From NCBI GenBank assembly GCA_964504565.1, contig CAZDEY010000001.1, positions 1-64,000 on the forward strand: DNA of 64,000 nucleotides. Direction: 5' to 3'. Shown one piece after another: positions 17,380 to 25,942 of the stretch. The notes under the pieces were generated by a model. The model made no database searches, was not told the DNA's origin, and saw only the letters and a list, made by a program, of their open reading frames with translations. Source of the DNA: Cesiribacter sp964504565. GTDB lineage: Bacteria > Bacteroidota > Bacteroidia > Cytophagales > Cyclobacteriaceae. Position numbers and translations under genes: made by a program. Numbering within the stretch: position 1 is the first letter of the stretch; the number at the start of each line of letters is the position of its first letter.

Positions 17380-19011
17380 TTATTTCTTTCTAAACTTCAC
17401 CCGCTTAATTCTATCTCCGTTCAGCAGGAAGCCATTCTCAGCAAATTCTAAATTGTAGAAGTCTACCAGCATTTTATTTTCGGATACCAGCAAACCACTA
17501 GTCTTATAGTCTTCATTTAACGTAATTTCATAGTTGTTACCAGCCAAGTGCTTTATAGAAATTGAAGTGTTAGTTTCTTCATTAAAGTAATTTCCTTCCG
17601 GCTTTCTAAAATCAAATCCCTCTTCCGGCAAGTTGGCTTTGGTTAGCGAATAGGGCGCATGGGTAGGGTAAGATACAGTTACTTCCATGCTACCTTCGGA
17701 ATTTTTAGTGAACTCCTGCCTGAAATCCGGATCGTACTTCTGGCGAAAAACATTGTCGGCTTCCCGTTCCAGTTCTACATCGCTCCGGCCCACTCGTTTT
17801 AGAAACACTTTACCATTGCGCAGTTCAAAGGTGAAGGCAAAATCGCTTTCGGTCAGGTAAATTCCTGTAAGTTCGTTTTCACTTACATATTTGCCGGCTT
17901 GGGCGGGTTTAGTTAGGTAAGGGGTTTGGGCGGAGTTCAAATTAAAGAACACGTCAGCCAGTTGCCGGGTTTGGCTGCTAGGTATGGCTTTGCCGGAGTT
18001 GGTCAAGGTTAAAAAAAATATATTTTCTTCCGGAAAGCGTAGCACGGTGGCTTTCCAGGCGCCGGTTGCCCCTTCGTGAAATTTATAGTTGAGTCCGCGG
18101 TACTTACCAAACTCTAGCCCGTAGCCGTAATTGTCTATACTTGCGCCTTTAATTAGCTGCTGGCTTCGGGCAATTCGCTTTCTACTGAAAGTGGTTTTTC
18201 CTTCGCCCTGTACCAGTTTTTCCCACTGAATTTGATCTTCCAGGGTAGAAAAAATATTGCCGTCGCCTACCACATTCCATATCCAATCATAGGTAGTCCA
18301 TGTATCAAAAATAAAGTACGAGCGCGCAATTGGGCCGCTAATCTGGCTATAATCATCTTCGAAGTGGGTATCGGGCATGTTCAGTTGCCGGAACATACCA
18401 TCCGTATACTCCCTAAAGCTTTTTCCTGAAACCTTCTCTACCAAAAGGGCCAGTAAAATATAATTAGTATTGCTGTACAGGTACTGTGTACCGAGCTCAA
18501 AATTCAGGTCTTTTTGCCGGGCTATCAGGCGCAGCACGTCCTGATTGGTGTAGGACTGCTCCCACCAGGTTATTCCCTGCAACGACCACAAATCGTAGCA
18601 ATCGCGTATACCGCTGCTGTGGCTAAGCAAGTGGCGTACGGTAATTTTCTCCTCAGTTGCTGGGTACAACTCCGGAAACCACTTTTGTATATCGTCCGAT
18701 AGCTTCAGTTTCCTTTCGTCAATCAGCTTTAAAATAGCCAAAGCGGTGAACTGCTTGCCCGTAGAGGCAATATTGAAACGGCTGGCATTCTTTATAGAAG
18801 TGCTATCGTCCAGATCGGCTAAACCAGCATATCTTTCATAAAGTACCTTTCCATCCTGGATAATAGCGGTGGCAATTCCGGGGGCGTTTTCGGGTACATC
18901 TTGCGTTGCTATACTATCGAGTTTCGCTAATTGGTTCTTAGTTAGCGCTTCTTGCCCAATGCAACTGCTATAGAATAGCCCTAATATAAATACAGTAGCT
19001 AATGCTTTCAT
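17380..19011 (-). CDS. Serine hydrolase of the beta-lactamase/S12 family
   Basis: A secreted or periplasmic penicillin-binding-like hydrolase. An N-terminal signal segment (about 1-19, MKALATVFILGLFYSSCIG) is followed by the S12 catalytic domain, with STGKQFTALAIL (SxxK, near residues 82-85) and YSNTNYILLALL (YxN, near 177-179). HEGATGAWKATVLR is in the place of the third motif (HxG). The last 180 residues form a beta-rich accessory region. Such proteins are often esterases or D-aminopeptidases rather than antibiotic-resistance enzymes, and no substrate can be read from the sequence. Palindromic repeats flank the gene on both sides. Confidence 0.85.
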   Translation of the reverse strand: MKALATVFILGLFYSSCIGQEALTKNQLAKLDSIATQDVPENAPGIATAIIQDGKVLYERYAGLADLDDSTSIKNASRFNIASTGKQFTALAILKLIDERKLKLSDDIQKWFPELYPATEEKITVRHLLSHSSGIRDCYDLWSLQGITWWEQSYTNQDVLRLIARQKDLNFELGTQYLYSNTNYILLALLVEKVSGKSFREYTDGMFRQLNMPDTHFEDDYSQISGPIARSYFIFDTWTTYDWIWNVVGDGNIFSTLEDQIQWEKLVQGEGKTTFSRKRIARSQQLIKGASIDNYGYGLEFGKYRGLNYKFHEGATGAWKATVLRFPEENIFFLTLTNSGKAIPSSQTRQLADVFFNLNSAQTPYLTKPAQAGKYVSENELTGIYLTESDFAFTFELRNGKVFLKRVGRSDVELEREADNVFRQKYDPDFRQEFTKNSEGSMEVTVSYPTHAPYSLTKANLPEEGFDFRKPEGNYFNEETNTSISIKHLAGNNYEITLNEDYKTSGLLVSENKMLVDFYNLEFAENGFLLNGDRIKRVKFRKK

Positions 19012-19027
19012 TCTTAGTTTAGTTGAC

Positions 19028-19060
19028 AGACCTATAAGGTTTTTAAAACCTTATAGGTCT
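19028..19060. repeat. ACCTATAAGG palindrome, copy 2
   Basis: A perfect 33-base palindrome with 16-base arms (AGACCTATAAGGTTTT at 19028-19043 and its complement at 19045-19060) around one central T. It lies between the outer-membrane barrel gene's stop (19067) and the serine hydrolase start (19011), where it can terminate the former. It shares its core with copy 1. Confidence 0.85.
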
Positions 19061-19066
19061 AAATTT

Positions 19067-21490
19067 TTAATTCCCAATCCGCTTGCTTTCATCCTCTAAA
19101 CCGGAGTTGCGGCGACGGGCTTTCTTCACATCCTGGCTGCCAAAGTTGTAGCTGAGGCTTAGGCGAAGTTGGCGGGTATCGCTGCCGCCGTTACCCACAA
19201 TGCTTACCTCACCAAAGTTGGTATCGGCCCGCCAGGGTATGGTATACAGAATATCGCTGGCGGCTATACGGGCGGTTAACTTATCGTTGGCAAAGGTGCG
19301 CTGCAGGGCAACATCCAGCGAGCCCAGGCTTTTGGTCAGGTAGGTGCCGCCCCAGATGGAAGGGGAACTATACCAACCGCTGATTTCTGCCCTAAAGTTA
19401 GCCGGTAGGGTAAAGGTATTTTGGGCATAGAAACCGAATGTAGATTGATCTATCGCAAAAAAGTCGGGGTTGGTGGGGGTAAAGTTGCTGTGGTACCCGT
19501 AGGCATTAATGTATACGCTCCACCATTTATTTACATCGAAGGGGTAACTTACGCTCAGGTTAATGATATCCTGATTGGCCACGTTTCGGGAGTTGATAAA
19601 GCTCCGGTCTTCCCCTTCCGCCTCGGTAACCTGGGCTGAAAAATCGGTGATGCGGCTGTAGCTAAGCGAGGTAGTTAGCCGGTAGTTGTAGGTATGCGAA
19701 AGCTTTACATTGTCGGTATACTGCGGTTGTAAATTGGGATTTCCTTTGCGAAAGCTCAATTCATCAAGCTGAAATTCAAACGGGTTTAGGTTCTGATAAT
19801 TAGGGCGATCAATGCGTTTGCTGTAAATTAAAGCGTAGCTGTTTTTAGGGTTATACCGATAGGTGATGCCGCCGCTGGGGAACAGGTTTAGGTAATCTCG
19901 CTCTACGGGTGGGGTATCTTCCTGCGCGCTGGTAAGCTCGCCTACCGAGTGGGTATGTTCGGCCCGTAGCCCCGCCTGTATGTTCCATTTTTTCCATTGG
20001 CGGTTATAATTTACGTAAGCGGCATACACATTTTCCAGATAATTAAACTGATTACTGCGGTTAGGGTCAAGCTGCGGCTCCTCGCCATCTTCATTGTAAA
20101 AGTTAAAGGTATTTTCGGTATCAACCCGGCTCAATTTTATTCCGGTAGCCAACTTTCCGCTCAGGAAGTTCTGTTCGTAGTCGGTCATAAAAGTTTTTAT
20201 ATCAATATCTATGGGCGTTACCTGCGAGTTCACCGTTTGGCTTTCAATTAGGGTTAAATCGCCGTTGTAGTAGAAGTTGGGTTGATAGTTGTAGCGCTCG
20301 TTTCCGTAGCGGCCCCAGTCGGCGTTAAACTCCAGTACGTGGCCCAGGGTATCGGCAAAGCGATAGTTGAGGTTGGCGTAGAGGTTATACGATTCGTTAT
20401 CGGTATAGCTGCCGGCCACCAGCACCTGATCGGGGGTTGGGTCGGCCTCCGGGTTGCGAATAATTGGCGTTTTCGTATCGCTGTTCCAGTCGCCCTGGTT
20501 AAAGTTACCATCCAGCATTATGCCCCACGTGCTTTTTTCCGAGGCAAAGAAATCAGCCCCCAGCTTTACGTTGTGCGCGTAGGTTTCGCTAACGGTTTCG
20601 GTTTGGGCATCGAAAATACTGCCGCTTTGCCTACGGTAAAGGTTTAGAAAGTTATAGCTTTTACCAAGGCGATTGCTGTAATTAGCAAATACATTGGTTT
20701 TTTTGGTTCGGTTATTCAGGCTCAGCGCCGTATTGTAGCGCGAGAATCTACCGTATACGTAGCCGGCGGTAATCGTACCGTTAGTGCCCAAGCCCTTTTC
20801 CCGCTTCAGCTTAATATTGATTATGCCCGCATTGCCAGCCGCCTCGTACTTAGATGATGGCTGGGTAATCACCTCAATAGCTTCAATATCTGTAGCCTGC
20901 AGGCTTTTTAGGTAGTTGCTTAAATCTTGTCCCTGCAATACCGAACGCTTGCCGTCTATATACACTTGTACCCCGCTTTTCCCCTCTACCATAATGTTTT
21001 CGTTATTATCCAGCATTACGCCCGGGGCTTTGCGCAGCGTTTCCAGGGCATCGGCGCCGGTAGCGGTCAGGTTTCCTTCCACGTTTAGTACGGTTTTATC
21101 GGCTTGCACTTCCACTACGGGGCGCCGGGCTACCACTTCCACCTCGCCCAGCATTTCCTGTAGTTCGGGCAGTATAATATTCTCCAGCACCAAATCTTTG
21201 GTATCAACGGTTAGGGCTTCGGAAAAATAGGTTTGGTAGCCCATGCTTCTAACTTCCAGAAAATAGCTGCCAGTCACTATATCGCGAAGAATAAATTGAC
21301 CTTCGGCCTGGCTAATAGCTGCTTTGTATAAATTAGAATCCGGCAGGTTCTTCAGCATAACCGTGGCGTAGGGTAAAGATTCGCCGCCCACTGCCTGCAC
21401 TTTACCGCGCAGGGTAACTTGGGCCTGAAGCTGAAAATGGAAAGTAAACAAAAGTAAGCTTAGGGTCGCTATTCGGTGTAAACGGTTCAT
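19067..21490 (-). CDS. Outer-membrane beta-barrel receptor (TonB-dependent-receptor-like)
   Basis: A signal peptide (about 1-23, ending FQLQAQ) leads to a carboxypeptidase-regulatory-like domain (VTLRGKVQAVGGESLPYATV), then a plug domain with ADALETLRKAPGVMLDNN and GVQVYIDGKRSVLQGQDL, and a long C-terminal barrel rich in aromatic strands. It fits the 'outer membrane beta-barrel family' group (CarboxypepD_reg plus OMP_b-brl_3), which are TonB-receptor relatives of mostly unknown substrate. A classical TonB box is not evident. The terminal residues are charged (SGLEDESKRIGN) rather than ending in a barrel-closing aromatic. It lies divergent from the LytS/LytTR system, which may control it (inference). 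Confidence 0.85.
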   Translation of the reverse strand: MNRLHRIATLSLLLFTFHFQLQAQVTLRGKVQAVGGESLPYATVMLKNLPDSNLYKAAISQAEGQFILRDIVTGSYFLEVRSMGYQTYFSEALTVDTKDLVLENIILPELQEMLGEVEVVARRPVVEVQADKTVLNVEGNLTATGADALETLRKAPGVMLDNNENIMVEGKSGVQVYIDGKRSVLQGQDLSNYLKSLQATDIEAIEVITQPSSKYEAAGNAGIINIKLKREKGLGTNGTITAGYVYGRFSRYNTALSLNNRTKKTNVFANYSNRLGKSYNFLNLYRRQSGSIFDAQTETVSETYAHNVKLGADFFASEKSTWGIMLDGNFNQGDWNSDTKTPIIRNPEADPTPDQVLVAGSYTDNESYNLYANLNYRFADTLGHVLEFNADWGRYGNERYNYQPNFYYNGDLTLIESQTVNSQVTPIDIDIKTFMTDYEQNFLSGKLATGIKLSRVDTENTFNFYNEDGEEPQLDPNRSNQFNYLENVYAAYVNYNRQWKKWNIQAGLRAEHTHSVGELTSAQEDTPPVERDYLNLFPSGGITYRYNPKNSYALIYSKRIDRPNYQNLNPFEFQLDELSFRKGNPNLQPQYTDNVKLSHTYNYRLTTSLSYSRITDFSAQVTEAEGEDRSFINSRNVANQDIINLSVSYPFDVNKWWSVYINAYGYHSNFTPTNPDFFAIDQSTFGFYAQNTFTLPANFRAEISGWYSSPSIWGGTYLTKSLGSLDVALQRTFANDKLTARIAASDILYTIPWRADTNFGEVSIVGNGGSDTRQLRLSLSYNFGSQDVKKARRRNSGLEDESKRIGN

Positions 21491-21699
21491 AGGTTCGGGT
21501 TTCTATAGGTACTGATGCAAAACTGCCCCCTTTCGTTACCAATTACTATCCCTTTTCGACCAGCGGTGCTATAAACCGATGAACGAACAACTTCTACCCA
21601 AGCAGGCAATTCGTCGGCCTATAAGCCCGTTCGTCGATAGTAAATTGTAGCATAGCGGAGCTTTGGGTATATTTAATCTAGTATTGGGTAGTTAGTATT

Positions 21700-21744
21700 A
21701 AGTATCAAGTATCAAGTATCAAGTATCAAGTATCAAGTATCAAG
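21700..21744. repeat. AAGTATC tandem repeat, 6.4 copies
   Basis: Six uninterrupted copies of the 7-base unit AAGTATC plus a partial seventh, 46 bases upstream of the lytS-like start and within the divergent promoter region. A heptamer array can gain or lose units by slipped-strand mispairing, which would shift promoter spacing. Confidence 0.9.
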
Positions 21745-21789
21745 ACGTGAAATCACTAATTCACAACTTCGCCACTTCACAACTTAAGA

Positions 21790-22854
21790 ATGAACTGGAA
21801 TAAGAAAATAATATGGGGCATTAGCTTGGGCGAACTGTTGGCTTTACTGACGTTCTATGCGTTTTCGGCAGTAGCTTACTATACCGCTATACAATTAAGC
21901 GTGCCCAATGAACGTCAGTACGATACCTTATTTGACCTATGGCGAATATTTGACGGAGGCGGCCTTCAGTATTCGGTATTTTTTGGGTTTACCGTATTAA
22001 TCTGGTGGCTTATATTTCGCTTGTTGCGCCATCAGGCTTTACACCTTCGGTTACTAGCACACGTAATTACCCTTCCGTTTTTTGTAATCGGCTCGCAGCA
22101 AACCTACTATTATATATGCGATTACTATGGTTTAGGCCATTTGCAGGGCAACGGTCAGGTGTGGGATATATACATTCCGGCTTTATTTTATATTTTGCAA
22201 TTCGGAATTTTTCATGCTTACGCATACTATAAAGAAAACCAGCGCAAACTAAAACTAGAGGGAGAACTACGCCAGGCCGCCTTGAAAAGTGAGCTTTCCG
22301 CCCTTAAGGCTCAGCTAAATCCGCACTTTCTGTATAACGTATTCAATACCATTAGCGCCTCGGTGCCGCCCGAACAGGAAACTACCCGCCAGATGATCGC
22401 CGAACTATCCGACCTGTTTCGCTACCAGCTTAGGGCCAGCCGGCAGGAGTTGGTGCCCCTGCGCGATGAGCTGGAATTTGTAGATAAGTACCTGAGCCTG
22501 GAAAAAGCTCGCTTTGGTAACCGCCTGGAAACCAAAATTGATGTGGCTTCGGAATTACTAAACGAGCCCGTACCGCCGCTCATTCTTCAGCCCCTGGTCG
22601 AGAACTCGGTAAAGCACGGCATCAGCACCCAAATTGCGGGTGGAAACATCACTATTAAAGTAATTAAAGAAGCCAACGGTCGTCTGCGCTTTACCGTAGC
22701 CGATACTGGGGTGGGCGTAAAAGATAAATCTAATTTGCTACAGGGCGGCATAGGCCTCAGCAACACCCGCCAGCGCCTGCTAAAAATGTTCCAATCCGAC
22801 ATAGAATTCACCGACACCCAACCCCAAGGCCTAACGGTGAGCTTCGCGCTTTGA
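21790..22854 (+). CDS. LytS-type sensor histidine kinase
   Basis: An inner-membrane sensor kinase. About four hydrophobic segments span residues 8-145, then a short coiled coil (ENQRKLKLEGELRQAALKSE) leads to the His_kinase motif ALKAQLNPHFLYNVFNTIS with the phosphorylated histidine at 179. A GHKL ATPase domain follows: LILQPLVENSVKHG (N box), VADTGVGV (G1) and GGIGLSNTRQRL (G2). It is the partner of the LytTR regulator 120 bases downstream. The spacer between them has a degenerate GTGCCT(A/C)GTG repeat. A heptamer repeat lies in its own promoter region. Confidence 0.92.
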   Translation: MNWNKKIIWGISLGELLALLTFYAFSAVAYYTAIQLSVPNERQYDTLFDLWRIFDGGGLQYSVFFGFTVLIWWLIFRLLRHQALHLRLLAHVITLPFFVIGSQQTYYYICDYYGLGHLQGNGQVWDIYIPALFYILQFGIFHAYAYYKENQRKLKLEGELRQAALKSELSALKAQLNPHFLYNVFNTISASVPPEQETTRQMIAELSDLFRYQLRASRQELVPLRDELEFVDKYLSLEKARFGNRLETKIDVASELLNEPVPPLILQPLVENSVKHGISTQIAGGNITIKVIKEANGRLRFTVADTGVGVKDKSNLLQGGIGLSNTRQRLLKMFQSDIEFTDTQPQGLTVSFAL

Positions 22855-22974
22855 TTTTGGTGCCTAGTGGCTGGTGCCTCGTGCTTGGTTATTGTATGAT
22901 TATCTTGATTAATTGGTGAATTTGATACAGCGGCATAATCTCAATACCATATACCCACTACCCAATACTAAAAA

Positions 22975-23697
22975 ATGCATAAGGTAATACTTGTAGATGA
23001 TGAACTGGCCGGGCGTACGCTGATAAAACAGTACCTGGCGGCCTATCCGGAGTATGTGGTGTTGGGTGAGGCTAATAACGGGGTGGATGCTATTGAACTT
23101 ATAAATAAATTTAAGCCCTATCTGGTGTTTCTGGATATACAGATGCCGGGACTGAGCGGTTTTGAAGTACTAAAGCACCTGGAAGAACTGCCGCAAATCA
23201 TCTTCTCTACCGCCTACGACCAATATGCCCTGCAAGCCTTTGAAGTACACGCGGTAGATTACCTGCTAAAACCCTATACCCAAGAGCGGTTTAAAAAAGC
23301 CCTGCAACGGCTGGACGGCACCAAAAACGCTGCCCGCCCCCTTACCGAAAGCTTGCTGATGGAACAAGCCCGCTACCCTGAGCGGGTGCTGGTGCAGGCC
23401 GGGCAAAAATTGGTAACGGTGGCCGTACAAGACATCATCAGAATTGAAGCCTTCGGCGACTACTCCAAGCTGATAACCGAAACTGCCACCTACGTAAGCA
23501 ACTACGGCATAGGCGCACTGGAAGCCAAGCTAGACCCCAAACTATTTATGCGCGTACACCGCTCGGCCATCATTAACCTAAAATCCATAAAAGAACTAAC
23601 CAAGTACGGCAAAAGCTACGACGTAATCATGAAAAATGGCGAAGTAGTACGAGTAAGTAGAGGCTATATGGATGCGTTGAAGGGGATTATGTATTAA
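22975..23697 (+). CDS. LytTR-family response regulator
   Basis: A DNA-binding regulator. The receiver domain (about 1-115) has DD at 8-9, phosphoacceptor D54 in VFLDIQMPG, T in STAYDQYA and K in LLKPYTQERF. The LytTR DNA-binding domain (about 140-240) includes IRIEAFGDYSKLIT and FMRVHRSAIINLKSI. It pairs with the kinase just upstream. Its TAA overlaps, tail to tail, the stop codon of the minus-strand HNH gene, so the restriction island begins exactly at this gene's end with no terminator between. Confidence 0.94.
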   Translation: MHKVILVDDELAGRTLIKQYLAAYPEYVVLGEANNGVDAIELINKFKPYLVFLDIQMPGLSGFEVLKHLEELPQIIFSTAYDQYALQAFEVHAVDYLLKPYTQERFKKALQRLDGTKNAARPLTESLLMEQARYPERVLVQAGQKLVTVAVQDIIRIEAFGDYSKLITETATYVSNYGIGALEAKLDPKLFMRVHRSAIINLKSIKELTKYGKSYDVIMKNGEVVRVSRGYMDALKGIMY

Positions 23698-24458
23698 CCT
23701 TTGAAAATGTGTGTATTATGATATTGTAGAAAAGATGGATCAGGATAAAACTTTTGTGGCATAGTTATTTTTCGGTCACTGTATGGGATAAAGAACTTGA
23801 GTTGCTCAGAATTTTTAGAATTAAGCAACTCGGTTGAAAGAAGAATTTTAAAGTCTTCTGTTATTGTTAATAATCCAAGATCAAATGCTTTATCATGTAG
23901 GGTGTTCAGACAAATACCATTAGCCGGATTCATTCTTGTTTCTGAATTTACCGACCAAGGAATTATATGACTTGCCACTAAAAGTTCCGGCTGCGAAATG
24001 CCGGTGATGCAGCATTGATTATTGTATGATGCTAAAATAGTCTTTCTGAAAAAAGACTGATTAACTCTTACTCTAACAAGTGCTTCTCTTTCTATTCCTT
24101 CTGTTGGTAAGTTAGCTAAATGAATTCGTGAAGAATTTTCTACAGTACTATTCTTAAACCTGGCAAGAATAAGCTCACTTTGCCAGGCAAGTTCTTCCCA
24201 GTTATTGTTAAATTCATTCCATATTTCAACCTCTGCTTTGCTTCCATGTCGCATACCTTTTATATTTTGAATGCTAAGACTAGGATCCAAACGAGCAAAA
24301 TTTGCCAGCTTTAGTGCTACTGCAGATACTGATCTGCCAATTATTGGTGCTAATTCCTTTATACCTTTATTACTGGCTCCAATTCTTGTAAAAGGAGTTT
24401 TACAATAGAGATTAAAAGCAACGATTAGTTCATCCCTTGTCCAGCTATTTTGAGGCAT
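23694..24458 (-). CDS. HNH endonuclease (last gene of the AT-rich restriction operon)
   Basis: Likely the DNA-cutting component of the operon. The N-terminal third (about 1-100) is a helix-rich region often found ahead of restriction-type HNH domains (WTRDELIVAFNLYCKTPF). The C-terminal HNH domain has CCITGISQPELLVASHIIPW, NPANGICLNTLHDKAFDLG, which supplies the metal- and catalysis-linked histidines and the N/H pair. At 254 residues it is typical of R-M associated HNH nucleases. Its ATG overlaps the stop of the receiver gene (TAATG), so it is translationally coupled. It is AT-rich like its operon partners and unlike the LytTR gene it abuts. Confidence 0.88.
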   Translation of the reverse strand: MPQNSWTRDELIVAFNLYCKTPFTRIGASNKGIKELAPIIGRSVSAVALKLANFARLDPSLSIQNIKGMRHGSKAEVEIWNEFNNNWEELAWQSELILARFKNSTVENSSRIHLANLPTEGIEREALVRVRVNQSFFRKTILASYNNQCCITGISQPELLVASHIIPWSVNSETRMNPANGICLNTLHDKAFDLGLLTITEDFKILLSTELLNSKNSEQLKFFIPYSDRKITMPQKFYPDPSFLQYHNTHIFKG

Positions 24459-25942
24459 TATTTTTCTTGTAAATAAAGAACGCCAGGTCGACTAATATGA
24501 TTAGCGACAGCAATTTGAAAATCATTAATTAGATTAGCTCTAAAAGTAAATAGATAACTGGGTAAACTATTACCTTTAACCCTAGATTTAATATTTTCCT
24601 TAGAATAAGTGGTAAAATATCTCAAATCGAAGTATGCTAATACATTTCCTGCTATTGAATTTTCAGGAAGCAATTCATCCACTTGAAATATTTCTGTCGC
24701 TTTAATGTATCCTAGGCGAGTATTAAAAAAATCTCTATCCGATTCTTTAATTAATAATCCTGGTATAACCCTATGAAGTTTATCCTTTCCCTGGGCTATA
24801 TCACACAATGCCGTGATATTTAATTCGACAGGAATTACATTAGAAAATATATTCTTTACTAACTCCAATTTTTCTGTTTCTATCGTAGAATTGTATTTTT
24901 GTAATTCTTCAGGTGAAGCTTTTTTACCTATTTTCAAACTACTTGATGACTTCACTTCTCTCTCAACTTTTTCGTATAGAATTGAATCGGAAAAAATGGA
25001 TTGAATTATTTGAGAATTATCAACTTGATAAAGAGAACCTGTTAATTCAGGTTTATTCGGACTATAGGTAAATAATTTTGCATTTATAAGACCTCTATCA
25101 ACAACTTTCCTGAGTTTTCGAATATCTTCCCTATTGTTTATCTCTACCCAATTCTCGTATTCTTCTTCTCTATGATCTAAAATCATTCTGTCAATATCAT
25201 CACCTAAAACCTGATTAAGGGCGAGGAGCACAGAGTCGGTTTTTTGCTGATCAGACTTAAGATTTAAATAGCCTTCGTCTCCTGAATATGCTATTGATAG
25301 TAAAGTGAGAAGCTTGCTGAGATAACCCTCTTTTTCATTTTCAGGGTATTCATTCACAGTTTGAAATATAGAATCAAATGTTTCGGCAGATGACTCATTA
25401 ACTATTCTTTCCCATTCACAGAATATTTTGTACGAATCTAGTTCTTTTAGTGCTGATACTATTCTATCTGACAGCTCTTGTTCTTTACCTTCAATCCACT
25501 CATTATTCCTAAAAAAATCAGCTTTAGTAAGTGGAATAATTTTATATGGTTTGCGAGATGTAGAATACTTTTCTTCAGTATTAAATATTCTCTCAAACTG
25601 ATCTTTATACTTATCTTCTTCTTTACTCCAAATTATTAGTACATAACTATGATTATTGTTCTTAATTATTTTTTCAACTATAGCTATATGACCAGCCCTA
25701 AAATTTTTATAGTCGTCGTCATCTGTGCTACCACCAGATGATTGCAATTTCAGATTTAGGTCAAGAAAAATTAATCTAAAGTGTTGTTGACCTTTTGGTA
25801 GAGGAAATCTAGAATTATTGCCTCCATCTGAATAATAGTGTGGAATATGATTTTGATATAACCAATTTAAGAGCGGCTTTGCCTCCTCAAAAACATCATC
25901 TATAACTATAGTCTTACCAGTTTTAAAAAAGTTTCCGATCAT
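24458..25942 (-). CDS. Receiver-domain protein of the restriction operon
   Basis: Residues about 10-160 look like a response-regulator receiver domain with every key position present: acidic pair D15-D16 (TIVIDDVF), phosphoacceptor D61 (LIFLDLNL), hydroxyl residue S106 (LIIWSKEED) and lysine K140 (LTKADFF). An insert rich in aspartate (about 70-80) separates strand 3 from the next helix. The rest, about 160-494, is a mostly helical domain I do not recognise and contains no standard DNA-binding motif. It is coupled by TAATG overlaps to the GHKL gene before it and the HNH gene after it. It probably receives a signal from the GHKL protein and passes it to the nuclease (inference). Confidence 0.75.
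   Translation of the reverse strand: MIGNFFKTGKTIVIDDVFEEAKPLLNWLYQNHIPHYYSDGGNNSRFPLPKGQQHFRLIFLDLNLKLQSSGGSTDDDDYKNFRAGHIAIVEKIIKNNNHSYVLIIWSKEEDKYKDQFERIFNTEEKYSTSRKPYKIIPLTKADFFRNNEWIEGKEQELSDRIVSALKELDSYKIFCEWERIVNESSAETFDSIFQTVNEYPENEKEGYLSKLLTLLSIAYSGDEGYLNLKSDQQKTDSVLLALNQVLGDDIDRMILDHREEEYENWVEINNREDIRKLRKVVDRGLINAKLFTYSPNKPELTGSLYQVDNSQIIQSIFSDSILYEKVEREVKSSSSLKIGKKASPEELQKYNSTIETEKLELVKNIFSNVIPVELNITALCDIAQGKDKLHRVIPGLLIKESDRDFFNTRLGYIKATEIFQVDELLPENSIAGNVLAYFDLRYFTTYSKENIKSRVKGNSLPSYLFTFRANLINDFQIAVANHISRPGVLYLQEK

Noticed and set aside
17380..19011. Antibiotic-resistance beta-lactamase
   Set aside because: The S12 motifs are present, but length and C-terminal domain fit the large group of general serine hydrolases; no resistance claim can be supported.
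20254..20647. Open frames on both strands inside the outer-membrane barrel gene
   Set aside because: They lie wholly within a gene with a clear signal peptide and domain order, have low-complexity composition (runs of P, T, R, I, V) and no start context of their own.
21700..21744. Possible CRISPR array
   Set aside because: The units are seven bases, contiguous and without spacers; this is a simple tandem repeat. No other candidate array was seen.
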